Assembly: GCF_022848905.1 (NCBI RefSeq)
Contig: NZ_JAFIRA010000003.1
Span: forward strand, 62,001 to 126,000
Direction: 5' to 3'
DNA length: 64,000 bases
From: Thermostichus vulcanus str. 'Rupite'
GTDB lineage: Bacteria > Cyanobacteriota > Cyanobacteriia > Thermostichales > Thermostichaceae
Position 1 is the first letter of the stretch, and each line of letters starts with the position of its first letter. Shown piece after piece: positions 16,218 to 25,097 of the stretch. Position numbers and translations under genes: made by a program. The notes beneath the pieces were generated by a model, which was not told the DNA's origin, searched no databases, and saw only the letters and a list, made by a program, of their open reading frames with translations.

Positions 16218-17573
16218 TCACCACAAGCCACCTTGGGCGACCACCTTCACCGTTGTCAAGGCTTCGACATCAATCGGGCCACGCACGTGCAGCCGTTGGA
16301 TCGAAACGCCCAGCGATAAATCCCGAAACGCCCCTAAGGTTGGGATCCCGGCCCCTCGCCCCGCCGACAGAGGAGAGGTATTGATGTGGATCAGAGCTGC
16401 ATCCACCTCCTGTAGGAAGCGCTGCGCTGCCGATTGGCTATCGGTGAGGATCGTTTCTGATTGATGGTAGCCGTTTTTATTAATCCAGGTGATCGCCTCC
16501 GCCAGATCGGAGATGGGTTGTAGGCGCAGGTGGGGCCGTTCTGTGGAATCAAACCCTTCCCCAATCGGGTGCAACTCGGGATAGTGTTCCAGGATTGGGG
16601 CTGCCGCTTGAATATCGATCCCTTGGCTGAGTAATGCCTCGATCAGCTGAGCCAAATGAGCCGCCGCCCAGTCGGGGTGGATCAACAGCCAGAGGGTGAG
16701 GGGTTGGTAAATCGGGATCCCTTCCGAGCCGTACTGAGCCAGATGATCCAGCAAGACCGACTTCACCAAAGGCCAGGGGGCAGTGCGATCCAGATAAATA
16801 TGGCCATAGCCCAAGTGGGTCATCAAGATCGGCACTTTGCTTGCTTGCAACAGAAACTCCACCCAGCCGGGACGACCGCAGGGAATCACCAGATCCAGAT
16901 AGCGGGTTTGCTGCAGTAGGGGTAACAGGGGGGAATCCTCTTGTGAATCCGCCATCAAATCCTGAGGGGATAACGAGGATCCTCCAGTTCGTGCAGGGCA
17001 AGATTGAATCGCTCCTTCGGGGATCCCGTGTTCGTAGGCAGTCTCTGCCAATAGCTCCACGATGGCTTGGTGGGTTTTTTGAATTGGGCCACTCCCCGCC
17101 ACAATCACACCATTCCCGGTTTTGAGGGCCATACCAATGCCATTCAAGGCAAATTCCGGATAAATCTCGTAAACGAGGGCGATTAACCCCAAAGGCACCC
17201 GGTAACGGCTCAGGAGTATCCCATTTTCCTGCCGATACCCCCCCTCCAATCGGCCGATCGGATCCGGTTGTTGGGCCAAACGGGCCAGCAACTGGGCTGC
17301 TCGTTGCAGGCGTTCGGGGGTGAGCTTCATGCCATTCAGGATCCACTCCGGCAGGGTTTGCTCGCGGCAGCTTTCCAGATCCAGAGTGTTGGCCTCCAGC
17401 AACAGATCAGAACGCTCCAGCAACGCTTCAGAGAGGGCCAACAGCGCCTGACGTTTGATTTGGCTACCCAGCCGCTGCAACTGCGGCAACAGACGACGTA
17501 TCTGTCGCAGCGTGGTGCCTAAGTCAAAATCTTGACCGCTCGCGTTAGCGGGCCGGAGACCATAATCTGTCAC
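16218..17573 (-). CDS. ProA-like (glutamate-5-semialdehyde dehydrogenase) protein lacking the catalytic cysteine
   Basis: The 451-residue protein aligns along its length with gamma-glutamyl phosphate reductase, the second step of proline synthesis. The C-terminal GVSIQRLHVRGPIDVEALTTVK is the clearest match. At the active site, where ProA has GxCHxYxD, this protein has GYGHIYLD: Gly257 replaces the thiol nucleophile. The nearby INASTRFTDG region is also altered to INTSPLSAGRGAG, and the N-terminal cofactor region has diverged. It is therefore unlikely to be the working ProA; a canonical copy may lie elsewhere. It sits upstream of ccmP on the same strand with a 91-base gap. Confidence 0.82.
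   Translation of the reverse strand: MTDYGLRPANASGQDFDLGTTLRQIRRLLPQLQRLGSQIKRQALLALSEALLERSDLLLEANTLDLESCREQTLPEWILNGMKLTPERLQRAAQLLARLAQQPDPIGRLEGGYRQENGILLSRYRVPLGLIALVYEIYPEFALNGIGMALKTGNGVIVAGSGPIQKTHQAIVELLAETAYEHGIPEGAIQSCPARTGGSSLSPQDLMADSQEDSPLLPLLQQTRYLDLVIPCGRPGWVEFLLQASKVPILMTHLGYGHIYLDRTAPWPLVKSVLLDHLAQYGSEGIPIYQPLTLWLLIHPDWAAAHLAQLIEALLSQGIDIQAAAPILEHYPELHPIGEGFDSTERPHLRLQPISDLAEAITWINKNGYHQSETILTDSQSAAQRFLQEVDAALIHINTSPLSAGRGAGIPTLGAFRDLSLGVSIQRLHVRGPIDVEALTTVKVVAQGGLW
17537..17552. repeat. Short dispersed repeat of CGCTAACGCGA type
   Basis: CGCTCGCGTTAGCGGG within the ProA-like gene is the reverse-complement form of a repeat also seen at 26344-26360, 26421-26438, 35338-35364 and 35661-35672 (core CGCTAACGCGA, with CTGATGCGA and CTGACGCGA variants). 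Similar short repeats are widespread in cyanobacteria. Confidence 0.5.
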
Positions 17574-17692
17574 TGCAACTTCTCCCGGTGGAGACCGATC
17601 CGCTGTTTTCCCCAGACCACTGCTAACAGGAAATGACCCGCTTCACAAGTGCTGAGGACACAGAGTCCCGCTTTGCTGCGATACGTGAAGCC

Positions 17693-18178
17693 TCAAGGCC
17701 GCCGCAAGAGCAGGATTGCCGTCACCATCAACAGGGTTAACAACAGGCAAAGAATGATGAACCAACTGAGCAACTGAGTTTGAGTGGGGAACAACAGGGC
17801 GCCGATGAAGCCCACCACCAGCACCACCCCCAAGCTGAGGGTCAGGCCCAAGAGAGCGGATCCCTGGGGGGTATTTTCCCGCCGCAGCACCCACTGATAG
17901 CCGTTCCAAAACCAAATTTTGCGATAGGGATAGGACACCGCCAGTTGCTCAATGTGCAGCTGATCGGGGGTAATGGCAAAAATGTGTTGACAACGGCTAC
18001 AACCAAGCGCCTCCGTTAACGTAATCAAACGTAACTGGCCCTGATGACAACAGGGACAGGGGTAAGTTTTGGTGGGCTCGATCGCTTGAGCGACACGCAG
18101 CACCGGTTTTTGGCGGGGAAACTTGCGGGGAGAAGAAAACGCCACAGGTCTCGGTGAGGAGGAGTCGGGATCCCTCAC
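17693..18178 (-). CDS. Zinc-ribbon membrane protein of unknown function
   Basis: The 161-residue product has a zinc-ribbon-like pair of CxxC motifs (CPCC and CSRC, residues about 40-60) followed by an aromatic segment (YPYRKIWFWNGYQWVL). Two transmembrane helices follow at about 108-130 and about 136-158. The topology suggests a cytoplasmic metal-binding head and a membrane anchor. I recognise no named family. Confidence 0.65.
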   Translation of the reverse strand: MRDPDSSSPRPVAFSSPRKFPRQKPVLRVAQAIEPTKTYPCPCCHQGQLRLITLTEALGCSRCQHIFAITPDQLHIEQLAVSYPYRKIWFWNGYQWVLRRENTPQGSALLGLTLSLGVVLVVGFIGALLFPTQTQLLSWFIILCLLLTLLMVTAILLLRRP

Positions 18179-18252
18179 ATCCTATCTCCACAGTCTCCGC
18201 CAGATCCGAGCTTGAGGACGGATCCCTGACAAAACCCGCCAAACGGATCCCA

Positions 18253-18915
18253 TTAGGGTGCTGAAGAGGCTTGCAGCGAGGCTCGAAATTCCCGCAACAT
18301 TTGGCTGGTACCCACTTCGAAAGCTCGTTCCACCCGTTCCGGAATCAAGGTGAGGATATCCACCTCTGGAAACACCAGGCTAACGGTAGAGTCCCGATAG
18401 CCCTCCGGAGTTAAGAGGTAAATTCGTAAACGGCGATTTTCGTAAATCCACAGCTCCGGCACCTCTAGGGTGGCATAGGCATCAAACGTGGTTTTGGAAG
18501 TAACATCCGTTTCAATGGCTAGATCCGGCGGCGGATCCACTTCCATATCCATACGCATGTGGCTGCACACCTGAGGGGCATGTTGGATGTAAAAGCACGT
18601 ATCCGGCTCTAAGCCCGCTCGTTTCGGTTTCCTGAAGGTGGTGGAGCCAAAATCTTCCCAAGCTCGTTCTTGGGCATCCAGTAGAGCCACGAGGATGTGG
18701 GCAATGATCCTGTGGGGGCGTTCGTGAGCTGGCAAAGGCGACATCAGTTCCAGGATCCCATCGCAGTAGTTGATGCGGGGTACCCGCCGCTCTTCCCCCA
18801 GCTCCTCCAAAAACGCCTCGTACTGCTCCCAGCTCACCCCTTCGATGAGCAAGTGGCTGCCAGGGGAAAGGTGTACCTGGGTGAGAGCTACAGGGGGCAG
18901 AGTCGAGATGGCCAT
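18253..18915 (-). CDS. Uma2 family (DUF820) nuclease-fold protein
   Basis: The 220-residue protein has the restriction-endonuclease-like core of Uma2/DUF820 proteins: LEPDTCFYIQ, PPDLAIETDVTSKT and VPELWIYENRRLRIY. These genes occur in many copies in cyanobacteria and their role is unsettled. A GTG at 18945 would add ten residues; ATG 18915 has AGGA shortly before it. No transposase or methylase is adjacent. Confidence 0.85.
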   Translation of the reverse strand: MAISTLPPVALTQVHLSPGSHLLIEGVSWEQYEAFLEELGEERRVPRINYCDGILELMSPLPAHERPHRIIAHILVALLDAQERAWEDFGSTTFRKPKRAGLEPDTCFYIQHAPQVCSHMRMDMEVDPPPDLAIETDVTSKTTFDAYATLEVPELWIYENRRLRIYLLTPEGYRDSTVSLVFPEVDILTLIPERVERAFEVGTSQMLREFRASLQASSAP

Positions 18916-19072
18916 GGATCCTGTGGTTGAAAGCACTCCCTTCACGTTCCAGGGTAGTTCTGGACACTTGTCTGGGCACCTGTATGGGTCTATACGAACT
19001 CTAGGGTCTTTGGGATCCTGACCTGTTTAGACCGACAAGATTGACAGCTGCTTAGGATCTACCAGGCTAATT

Positions 19073-20164
19073 TCACAACCAGGCTTTCAGCAGCTCTGCC
19101 GAGTGGCGCACTGTCTCGAAGAAATGATGCACATTTGCTTCTGGGGTGGTTTGGTGAATGCCATGGCCCAAGTTCATAATGTGGCCCTGAGGGCCCGCTT
19201 TTTGGATAATTTCCAGGGTGCGTTGTCGAATCAACTGCGGGGATCCCAACAACACCATCGGGTCAAGATTCCCCTGTACCGCCAGGGATCCCAGGCGAGT
19301 CCGTGCCTCGGCCATATCACTCATCCAATCAAGGCTGAAAATATCGATCCCGGCCCGACCGACTCGTTCTAGCAACGCGGCACTGCCATTGATGTAGAGC
19401 ACCAGCGGCACCTGTGGATATCGGGCTTTCACGTAATCGACGATTTGCTTTTGGTAAGGCAAAGCCCAAACCTCGTAATCGGTAGGGCTAAGCTGCCCGG
19501 CCCAGGTATCGAATAGCTGCACCACCTGGGCACCACACTCGATTTGGTACACAACGTAACGGGCAATGCTATCCGCCAGTTTACCGAGCAATTGATGCAA
19601 CAGCTCCGGTTGCGTAAAGGCCAGACCCTTGATGTGGGCATAGTCTTTCGAGCTGCGTCCCTCGACGGCATAACAGGCCAACGTCCAGGGGGATCCGACA
19701 AACCCCAACAGGGTGGCTTTCCCTTCAACCTCCTGTCGCAACGTCTTCAAAATGGTCTTGATGAAGGGCAGACTTTCTTCCGGCTCCAATAACCGAATCT
19801 GGTCAATTTGCGCCTGTGAGCGAATCGGCGGGTCAATGATCGGCCCTTGGTGCTCCACCAATTCAAACGGGATCCCCATCCCTTCCAGGGGGGTAAGGAT
19901 ATCGCTAAACAGGATCACCCCATCGGGGGCAAAGGCCCGGAAGGGTTGCAACGAGATTTCAATCGCCAATTCCGGGATCTCACACCGCTGCTTAAAGGTG
20001 TATTTGCTCTGCAACTCCCGATAAACGGCCATGTAGCGACCCGCCTGCCGCATCATCCAAACGGGGGGACGATCCAATACTTCTCCCCGAGCTGCCCGCA
20101 GCAAACGACCGCCATCGCTGGCGGTGGAAAGGGTGGCACTGGACATGGCGGGTGAGTGCGACAT
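19073..20164 (-). CDS. hemE: Uroporphyrinogen decarboxylase
   Basis: HemE removes four carboxyl groups from uroporphyrinogen III to give coproporphyrinogen III, on the route to heme, chlorophyll and bilins. Signature segments are [14 protein letters not shown] near the N-terminus and the active-site aspartate in [14 protein letters not shown]. The 363-residue length includes a short extra N-terminus; ATG 20146 is an alternative start nearer the usual length. It could supply pigment precursors for the bilin-binding kinase and psaC-linked photosystems in this window. Confidence 0.96.
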   Translation of the reverse strand: MSHSPAMSSATLSTASDGGRLLRAARGEVLDRPPVWMMRQAGRYMAVYRELQSKYTFKQRCEIPELAIEISLQPFRAFAPDGVILFSDILTPLEGMGIPFELVEHQGPIIDPPIRSQAQIDQIRLLEPEESLPFIKTILKTLRQEVEGKATLLGFVGSPWTLACYAVEGRSSKDYAHIKGLAFTQPELLHQLLGKLADSIARYVVYQIECGAQVVQLFDTWAGQLSPTDYEVWALPYQKQIVDYVKARYPQVPLVLYINGSAALLERVGRAGIDIFSLDWMSDMAEARTRLGSLAVQGNLDPMVLLGSPQLIRQRTLEIIQKAGPQGHIMNLGHGIHQTTPEANVHHFFETVRHSAELLKAWL

Positions 20165-20413
20165 GGGAAGGCAATCCGGGTAAAGGGCCTTACGAATCGT
20201 GACATTGCAGGGGCAGCAGTCGCAAGTTTTCGGCAGGGGATCCCTGCGGTTTCTTCATGGCTTGCAATCTGCTGTTACAGCTCTGTATGGCTCTGTCATC
20301 ACGTAGTCACGTAAGTGTTGTAGCGCATTGGCGTTGTAGAGTATAGGACAGGTTAGGCCACCCTGGTTTCTGAACAACCCTCCCTGGGTTTGGGAGGATC
20401 CTCGGAGAGGGTT

Positions 20414-20677
20414 CTAGTCTAAGGGGCTGTACTGCCAGGCACCATAATGATCAAGAATGCGCTTGATCTGCTCAGGATCCGCCTCAGGAGATTGATGAAT
20501 AACCAAGGCTTCAACTTGGCTATCCTGGTACCGAAAGGTAGATCCTTTTTTCCACTCCAACTCGGTTTCCACACCCACAACACAAGCCAGATGGGCAGCC
20601 AATTCCCGATAAACCATCAAGGGCATGGCATCGAAACGAACCGCGTAATGTTTCAATTTAGCAATGGGCACAGACAT
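20414..20677 (-). CDS. Conserved small cyanobacterial protein, function unknown
   Basis: The 87-residue product (KLKHYAVRFDAMPLMVYREL; ETELEWKKGSTFRYQDSQVEALVIH) resembles a small protein I associate with cyanobacteria, but I cannot name a function. It is soluble, has no signal peptide and has one internal cysteine. It lies downstream of the PedR-like gene on the same strand with a 93-base gap. Confidence 0.7.
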   Translation of the reverse strand: MSVPIAKLKHYAVRFDAMPLMVYRELAAHLACVVGVETELEWKKGSTFRYQDSQVEALVIHQSPEADPEQIKRILDHYGAWQYSPLD

Positions 20678-20770
20678 TGCAAAGAATAAGGCAACAGAAA
20701 ATTTTCTAGTGATTAGGAAACCCGAAAAAGAGTGAATGATTGGGGAGACAGCTCAGGGGAAAGCCATAGC

Positions 20771-21034
20771 TTAAGCAATTTTGTCATCCACCAAGGTGCA
20801 GCAATTCACTTCATCCAGACAGACTTTTCCCCACTGCAAGGCCCAGCGAACCAAAGCAACCCGGTTAGTCGTTCGCGTTTTGCTCAAGATGTTGCTGATG
20901 TGATTATCAACGGTGCGTTTGCTAATTTCCAAATGTTCCGCGATGTCTTGATTGGTCATGCCCGCCGCGATCAACTCGATGACTTGCAATTCCCGCTCCG
21001 ACAACAAATCCGCGGAATGATAGTCGGTACCCAT
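20771..21034 (-). CDS. pedR: PedR-like small LuxR-type transcription factor
   Basis: The 87-residue protein is almost only a LuxR/GerE DNA-binding domain: LSERELQVIELIAAGMTNQD, then IAEHLEISKRTVDNHISNIL. The C-terminal segment KVCLDEVNCCTL holds three cysteines. This size and cysteine tail fit PedR, a cyanobacterial regulator controlled by the redox state of photosynthetic electron transport through thioredoxin, acting on chlorophyll and light-stress genes. A receiver domain is absent. The nearby hemE and sensor kinase are separate units on the same strand. Confidence 0.75.
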   Translation of the reverse strand: MGTDYHSADLLSERELQVIELIAAGMTNQDIAEHLEISKRTVDNHISNILSKTRTTNRVALVRWALQWGKVCLDEVNCCTLVDDKIA

Positions 21035-21177
21035 TCCGAATGCCTGTGGTGTGGAGTGTAAAGATTACCTAGTTCAATTCTAGGGGATCCCTTGCGAGAT
21101 GAATAGCCCTAAATGCAACCGATCCCGGGCACTTTTCAACGGAACCCCATCCTGATGTTCTCAGTTAGACAACGGAT

Positions 21178-22437
21178 TCACAAGGGATCCAGTCGTTTTT
21201 GCGGCAGTTTCACCCGGATCCATAGCCCACCTGTCTGGAAATGATTGGATAATTGAATCGTGCCCCCATGAGCCTCAACAATTTGTCGCACGATCGCCAG
21301 CCCTAGGCCAGTGCCTCCCTTGCTGCGAGCGCGGGCCGTATCGGTGCGGTAGAAGGGTTGAAACACCGACTCGAACTGATCGGCGGCCAATCCTGGCCCG
21401 TGATCGTATACCTCCAGGCCTACCTCGGATCCCGCTTCGGCCAAAACCACATGCACTGGGGATCCTGGCTTGCCGTATTTGATAGCGTTGTCCAGCAGGT
21501 TCAAAATCAGTCGATACAGACGTTGTTCATCGCCCCAGAGGCAGGCTTGTTTCGTGCCCGTCAGATGCAGTTCCTGCTGGCGGGGCTTAGCCAGAGGTTC
21601 CAGACTTTGCCAGGCTTCTCGAACCAAAACAGCCAAATCCACCGAATGCAGTTGCAACTGGGATCCCGCCCCCAAGTTGAGGGCACTCAGTTCCAGTAAA
21701 TCCTCCACTAAGCGGATGAGGCGCAGCGTTTCGTTGAGTAGGCGGTCTACCCAAACCGCTTGGGCTGAATCAACGCGGCTCTGTAGGGTTTCCGCCAGCA
21801 AGCGAATCGAGGTCAGGGGGGTTTTCAGTTCGTGGGCCACATCGGAAGCCCAGCGATCCCGTTGTTGGGTTAGCATTTTGGCTTCCAGCCGATCCTCCAA
21901 GAAAATGGCCACATGAGACCGGGGCAGCGGCAGACCCCAAGCTCGGAGCGGAATCGGTTTGCCATCCCCCCCTGAAGGATAAAAAATCCACTCCCGGCTC
22001 TGGGTGGGACTGTCAGCCTGCTGCTGACGGGTGGCTTCGATCAGCTGATCCAATTCATAAGAACGCACCCATTCTAGGAGCAGCTTGATGCCTGGTTGCC
22101 ATTGGTTGATGCGCAAAAGGCGCTGGGCCACCGGGTTGCAGTCCAGGACAACATTGTTCTCATCCACCCGCAAATACCCCCAGGGGAGGCGCTGACTCAG
22201 GTATTGCCAATCTTGCAGCTGCTGGTTTTGACTGACCCAATCCAGTTGCTGTTGGCGGAGCTGGCGACTGAGCAGACTGAGCATTTCCTCCGGAGAATGA
22301 GGCGCCAAAGGGCTATTGACCAGGGATACCAGCCGTTGCAACTCCCGTTTGAAGCGACGATGACTTTGCCAGAGCAGGAGCAGAGCACACACCAACCCGA
22401 CTCCCAGTCCGATTAGGATCCCGGCTGCCAATCCCAT
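21178..22437 (-). CDS. Membrane-anchored PAS histidine kinase (SphS/PhoR-like)
   Basis: The 419-residue kinase has one N-terminal membrane helix (residues about 3-25), a linker, a PAS-like region (about 85-190), a phosphoacceptor domain with DVAHELKTPLTSIRLLAETL, and an ATPase domain with NLLDNAIKYGKPGSP and GGTGLGLAIVRQIVEAHGG. The layout and the H-box resemble SphS, the cyanobacterial phosphate sensor. No sphR-type response regulator is adjacent, so that assignment is tentative. ATG 22437 is used; GTG 22443 adds two residues. Confidence 0.85.
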   Translation of the reverse strand: MGLAAGILIGLGVGLVCALLLLWQSHRRFKRELQRLVSLVNSPLAPHSPEEMLSLLSRQLRQQQLDWVSQNQQLQDWQYLSQRLPWGYLRVDENNVVLDCNPVAQRLLRINQWQPGIKLLLEWVRSYELDQLIEATRQQQADSPTQSREWIFYPSGGDGKPIPLRAWGLPLPRSHVAIFLEDRLEAKMLTQQRDRWASDVAHELKTPLTSIRLLAETLQSRVDSAQAVWVDRLLNETLRLIRLVEDLLELSALNLGAGSQLQLHSVDLAVLVREAWQSLEPLAKPRQQELHLTGTKQACLWGDEQRLYRLILNLLDNAIKYGKPGSPVHVVLAEAGSEVGLEVYDHGPGLAADQFESVFQPFYRTDTARARSKGGTGLGLAIVRQIVEAHGGTIQLSNHFQTGGLWIRVKLPQKRLDPL

Positions 22438-22527
22438 CCGCACTTCACTCTCTTTGCTGCCATTGTCGCTTAGGACTGCGGAAATGGGTGCTGAAGTCGG
22501 TGAGGGATCCGTAGCTATGCTACAGCT

Positions 22528-22713
22528 GTGTTACAGATTGGCGAGGTTGCCCAGCTTAGTTGCGGTTCCACCAAGGCCCTACGGGTTGATGACCACCTCA
22601 GCTGGCTCAAGCCTTGCCAAGCGGATACGGCAACGGACTACCGTTTTGCGACCTACAGTACAAGTGGGGAGGGGATCCCAGCAGTAGGCGAGCAGGAGCT
22701 AGGTAGCCGTTAG
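22528..22713 (+). pseudogene. Decayed MerR-family regulator N-terminus
   Basis: In the 334-base gap between the kinase and tig genes, one frame reads LQIGEVAQLSCGSTKALRVD, then DHLSWLKPCQADTATDYRFA. This follows the MerR winged-helix consensus (IGEVA-LSGVSTKALRYYD-LGLLKP-R...YRFY) but with several core residues changed (YY to VD, GL to SW). The frame stops at 22713, before the effector domain. I read it as a remnant: the start codon would be GTG, there is no clear ribosome site, and only the DNA-binding part remains. The rest of the gap shows nothing else. Confidence 0.55.
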
Positions 22714-22771
22714 CAAGAGGCAACTCCAGCCTGTTCAGAGTACTCAGAGTATAAGCGAGAGTACAAGCGGT

Positions 22772-24505
22772 TTATTTCCCTTTCTTGCCCTTTTTGTTGG
22801 GTTTGGTTTCGTCGGGGATGGCCTCTGATGCTGGAGTTGCACTCTCGTGCGCTAAGGGAGGTGCCGGGTCAGAGGCTAAGTCTACTGACTCTACCTCAAC
22901 AGGGACTTCTGGCTCTGAGCTATCTTCAACCCCAGATGCAGAGCCTTTCCCTTCATCAGCATCAATATCAACATCAACGGCAGTGGCCTCTGGAGGAGCA
23001 GCCTCCTCTACTTTTGCCACATTTTCTTCAGTGACTTCTGTATTGACTTCTGTCGTTTCCTCTATTGTTTCTAATCTTTCTGGTTCATCGGCCCCAAACT
23101 CTGCTTCGGGCACTTGCGAGGCTTCAGGTTCACCCCTGTCTTCATCAGCTACAGAGAAGAGAGGCGCTTCAGTGGGGTTACCCTCGCTATCTACCCAGTT
23201 GACTGTGGTTTGGGACTTTAACCAGGCAATGGCTTTTTGGGTGAGCAATTCCTCATGAACTGCCCGTCGTACCCGTTCTGGATCCAAGCGGGTGCCCTGC
23301 TCTGCATAGGCAGACATCACCTCTTGTACTTCCACTGCCAATTCAGTTGAACCGACCGCAATTTGCTCCTGCCGAATGATAGCGCCCAAAGCCAGGGTGC
23401 GCCGCAGCCGATCGATGGCTTCTGGACGGTAGCGATCCATCAAACTGTTCAGGGTCTCTGGGGGCAACTGCGACAAAAACTTGCGAATGTCTCCCACCTG
23501 CATCCCTTGCTGTTGCAGGGTATTGAGGCTTTGGGCCAACAGTTGTGTGGTTTCCTGTTGTACCAGAGTTTCGGGCAATTCCACCTCAGTGGTTTCCAGA
23601 ATGGCGTTGAGAATGGCAGTTTCTAAGTTATTCTCCGATTGTGTTAAGGCATCCTCTTCAAGGCGTTTTTGCAGATGTTCCCGCAGTTCGGCCACGGTTT
23701 GGAAGCTGCTGATCTCCTGCACAAAGGCATCATCTAGCTCGGGCAGCTCTTTGGTTTTGATCTCGTTAAGGCTGACGGTAAAAGTTGCCGTTTTCCCAGC
23801 CAACTCTTCTTTGAAGTAGTCTGGGGGGAAGGTGGCTTCAATTTCCTTAGTTTCGTCCAGCTTCATGCCGACAATGCCCGCCACAAAACCAGGAATAAAG
23901 TTGTCTTCTTTGAGTTCCAATTGGAAGTCTTGGGTGGCAATCTCTTCTAGGGGATTGCCTTCTGCGTCGCGGGCTTTGAAGTCGATCATCACCACATCCC
24001 CCCATTGGGCGGGCCGATCTTCTACCGGCAGTAGGGTAGCCCGTTGATCTCGCCAGCGATCAATGGCTGCATCAATTTGCTCCGGTTTGGCCTCTGCACG
24101 GGTGACAGTGACTGTCAGACCTTTGTATTGGCCAACGCGGGCTTCGGGATACACCTCGACATACCCCGAGAAGCTGAATTCCCTTTCGGGATTGAACTGG
24201 GCTAGCAGCTCCGCAACCTCATCATCCAGCTCAAATTGGCTGAGAGGGTTCAGTTTGGTTTCCTTGAAGGCTTGTTTGATGGCATCGTTGATCAGGTCAT
24301 CGACAGCACTGGCCATGACACGCTCACGGCCCACCTGATGCATAACAATGTTGCGGGGGGCCTTGCCCTTACGAAACCCTTGAATTTGGATATTCTGCAC
24401 CAGTTGACGCAGGGTTTTTTCGTAGGAGCGCTTTACCTGGTCGGCTTCTACCACGATCTTGAGGCCAACCCGGCTGCCAGGACGTTTTTCTTGTGTGACC
24501 TGCAT
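22772..24505 (-). CDS. tig: Trigger factor with long acidic C-terminal extension
   Basis: Trigger factor is the ribosome-bound chaperone and prolyl isomerase that meets nascent chains. The ribosome-docking signature is GFRKGKAPRNIV, followed by the FKBP-like domain and the helical chaperone arms. After about residue 445 there is an added tail of roughly 130 residues, dominated by Glu, Asp, Val, Pro and Ala, closing with the basic KPNKKGKKGK. The total is 577 residues, longer than the usual 430-480. The frame is open to 24553, but ATG 24505 begins the typical MQVTQEKRPGSRVGL. Confidence 0.93.
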   Translation of the reverse strand: MQVTQEKRPGSRVGLKIVVEADQVKRSYEKTLRQLVQNIQIQGFRKGKAPRNIVMHQVGRERVMASAVDDLINDAIKQAFKETKLNPLSQFELDDEVAELLAQFNPEREFSFSGYVEVYPEARVGQYKGLTVTVTRAEAKPEQIDAAIDRWRDQRATLLPVEDRPAQWGDVVMIDFKARDAEGNPLEEIATQDFQLELKEDNFIPGFVAGIVGMKLDETKEIEATFPPDYFKEELAGKTATFTVSLNEIKTKELPELDDAFVQEISSFQTVAELREHLQKRLEEDALTQSENNLETAILNAILETTEVELPETLVQQETTQLLAQSLNTLQQQGMQVGDIRKFLSQLPPETLNSLMDRYRPEAIDRLRRTLALGAIIRQEQIAVGSTELAVEVQEVMSAYAEQGTRLDPERVRRAVHEELLTQKAIAWLKSQTTVNWVDSEGNPTEAPLFSVADEDRGEPEASQVPEAEFGADEPERLETIEETTEVNTEVTEENVAKVEEAAPPEATAVDVDIDADEGKGSASGVEDSSEPEVPVEVESVDLASDPAPPLAHESATPASEAIPDETKPNKKGKKGK

Positions 24506-24616
24506 AGGGACGTTATTTGTTGAGTAAGATGTGATGTGCGGACGGAGGTTCAATGATACCTCAATAGCCCGTAGGCCATCCTAACCCACTCCCAGGTCTT
24601 TCTTAAGGATATGCCA

Positions 24617-25000
24617 TTAAGCTGGGGATCCCTCGGTGGTCACTTCTTCCACCGCCTGGATTTCCTCTTGTGGTTCGGCGCGTTTGCTAGGGGGCAATTG
24701 CTTCACTTTTCCCTCGAGTTCCACCACCATTTCCTTCAGTTCTGTGATGGCCACCTCTTTTTCTTGCAGTTGTCGATTTTTCTCACGGGCCTCAACGGTA
24801 AATTGCACCCGCATCCAGAGGCTGTAGAGCCAGGCTAGAGTGGCACCAATTCCAGAGGCAGCCAGCAGCTCCATTACCAGAGGGCTTTCGATGCTCACGC
24901 CAGGGGCAAAGGTAACGGTGACAGGGGTGGCGTTTTGCATGGCAAAGAGAGCAATGGCCAGGAGGGCCGAAAACAAGATCAGGTAGTTGAACAGTCGCAT
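24617..25000 (-). CDS. LapA (DUF1049) family membrane protein
   Basis: The 127-residue protein has two N-terminal membrane helices around NATPVTVTF, the LapA-domain pattern. A cytoplasmic coiled coil follows (EKNRQLQEKEVAITELKEMV), then an acidic tail. Related LapA/LapB proteins help lipopolysaccharide assembly in proteobacteria; in cyanobacteria the role is not established. It lies just upstream of tig on the same strand with a gap of about 110 bases. Confidence 0.8.
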   Translation of the reverse strand: MRLFNYLILFSALLAIALFAMQNATPVTVTFAPGVSIESPLVMELLAASGIGATLAWLYSLWMRVQFTVEAREKNRQLQEKEVAITELKEMVVELEGKVKQLPPSKRAEPQEEIQAVEEVTTEGSPA

Positions 25001-25097
25001 CGCTTTTCTCCTCGAAGGGATCCACTACGGCTTGCCAGCACCAGAATACCTGTAAACCTGGGTCAGTTTGCCCGAAAATCTGCTGCCAACCAAGCCT

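Noticed and set aside
16549-17346. 265-codon open frame overlapping the ProA-like gene on the same strand
   Set aside because: Shifted-frame shadow; the ProA-like frame has recognisable family motifs, this one has none.
22600-22660. tRNA-like stretch (TGCCAAGCGG...GGCAACGGAC) between the kinase and tig genes
   Set aside because: The anticodon stem does not pair and there is no T-arm TTCGA. The bases are better explained as codons of a decayed MerR domain.
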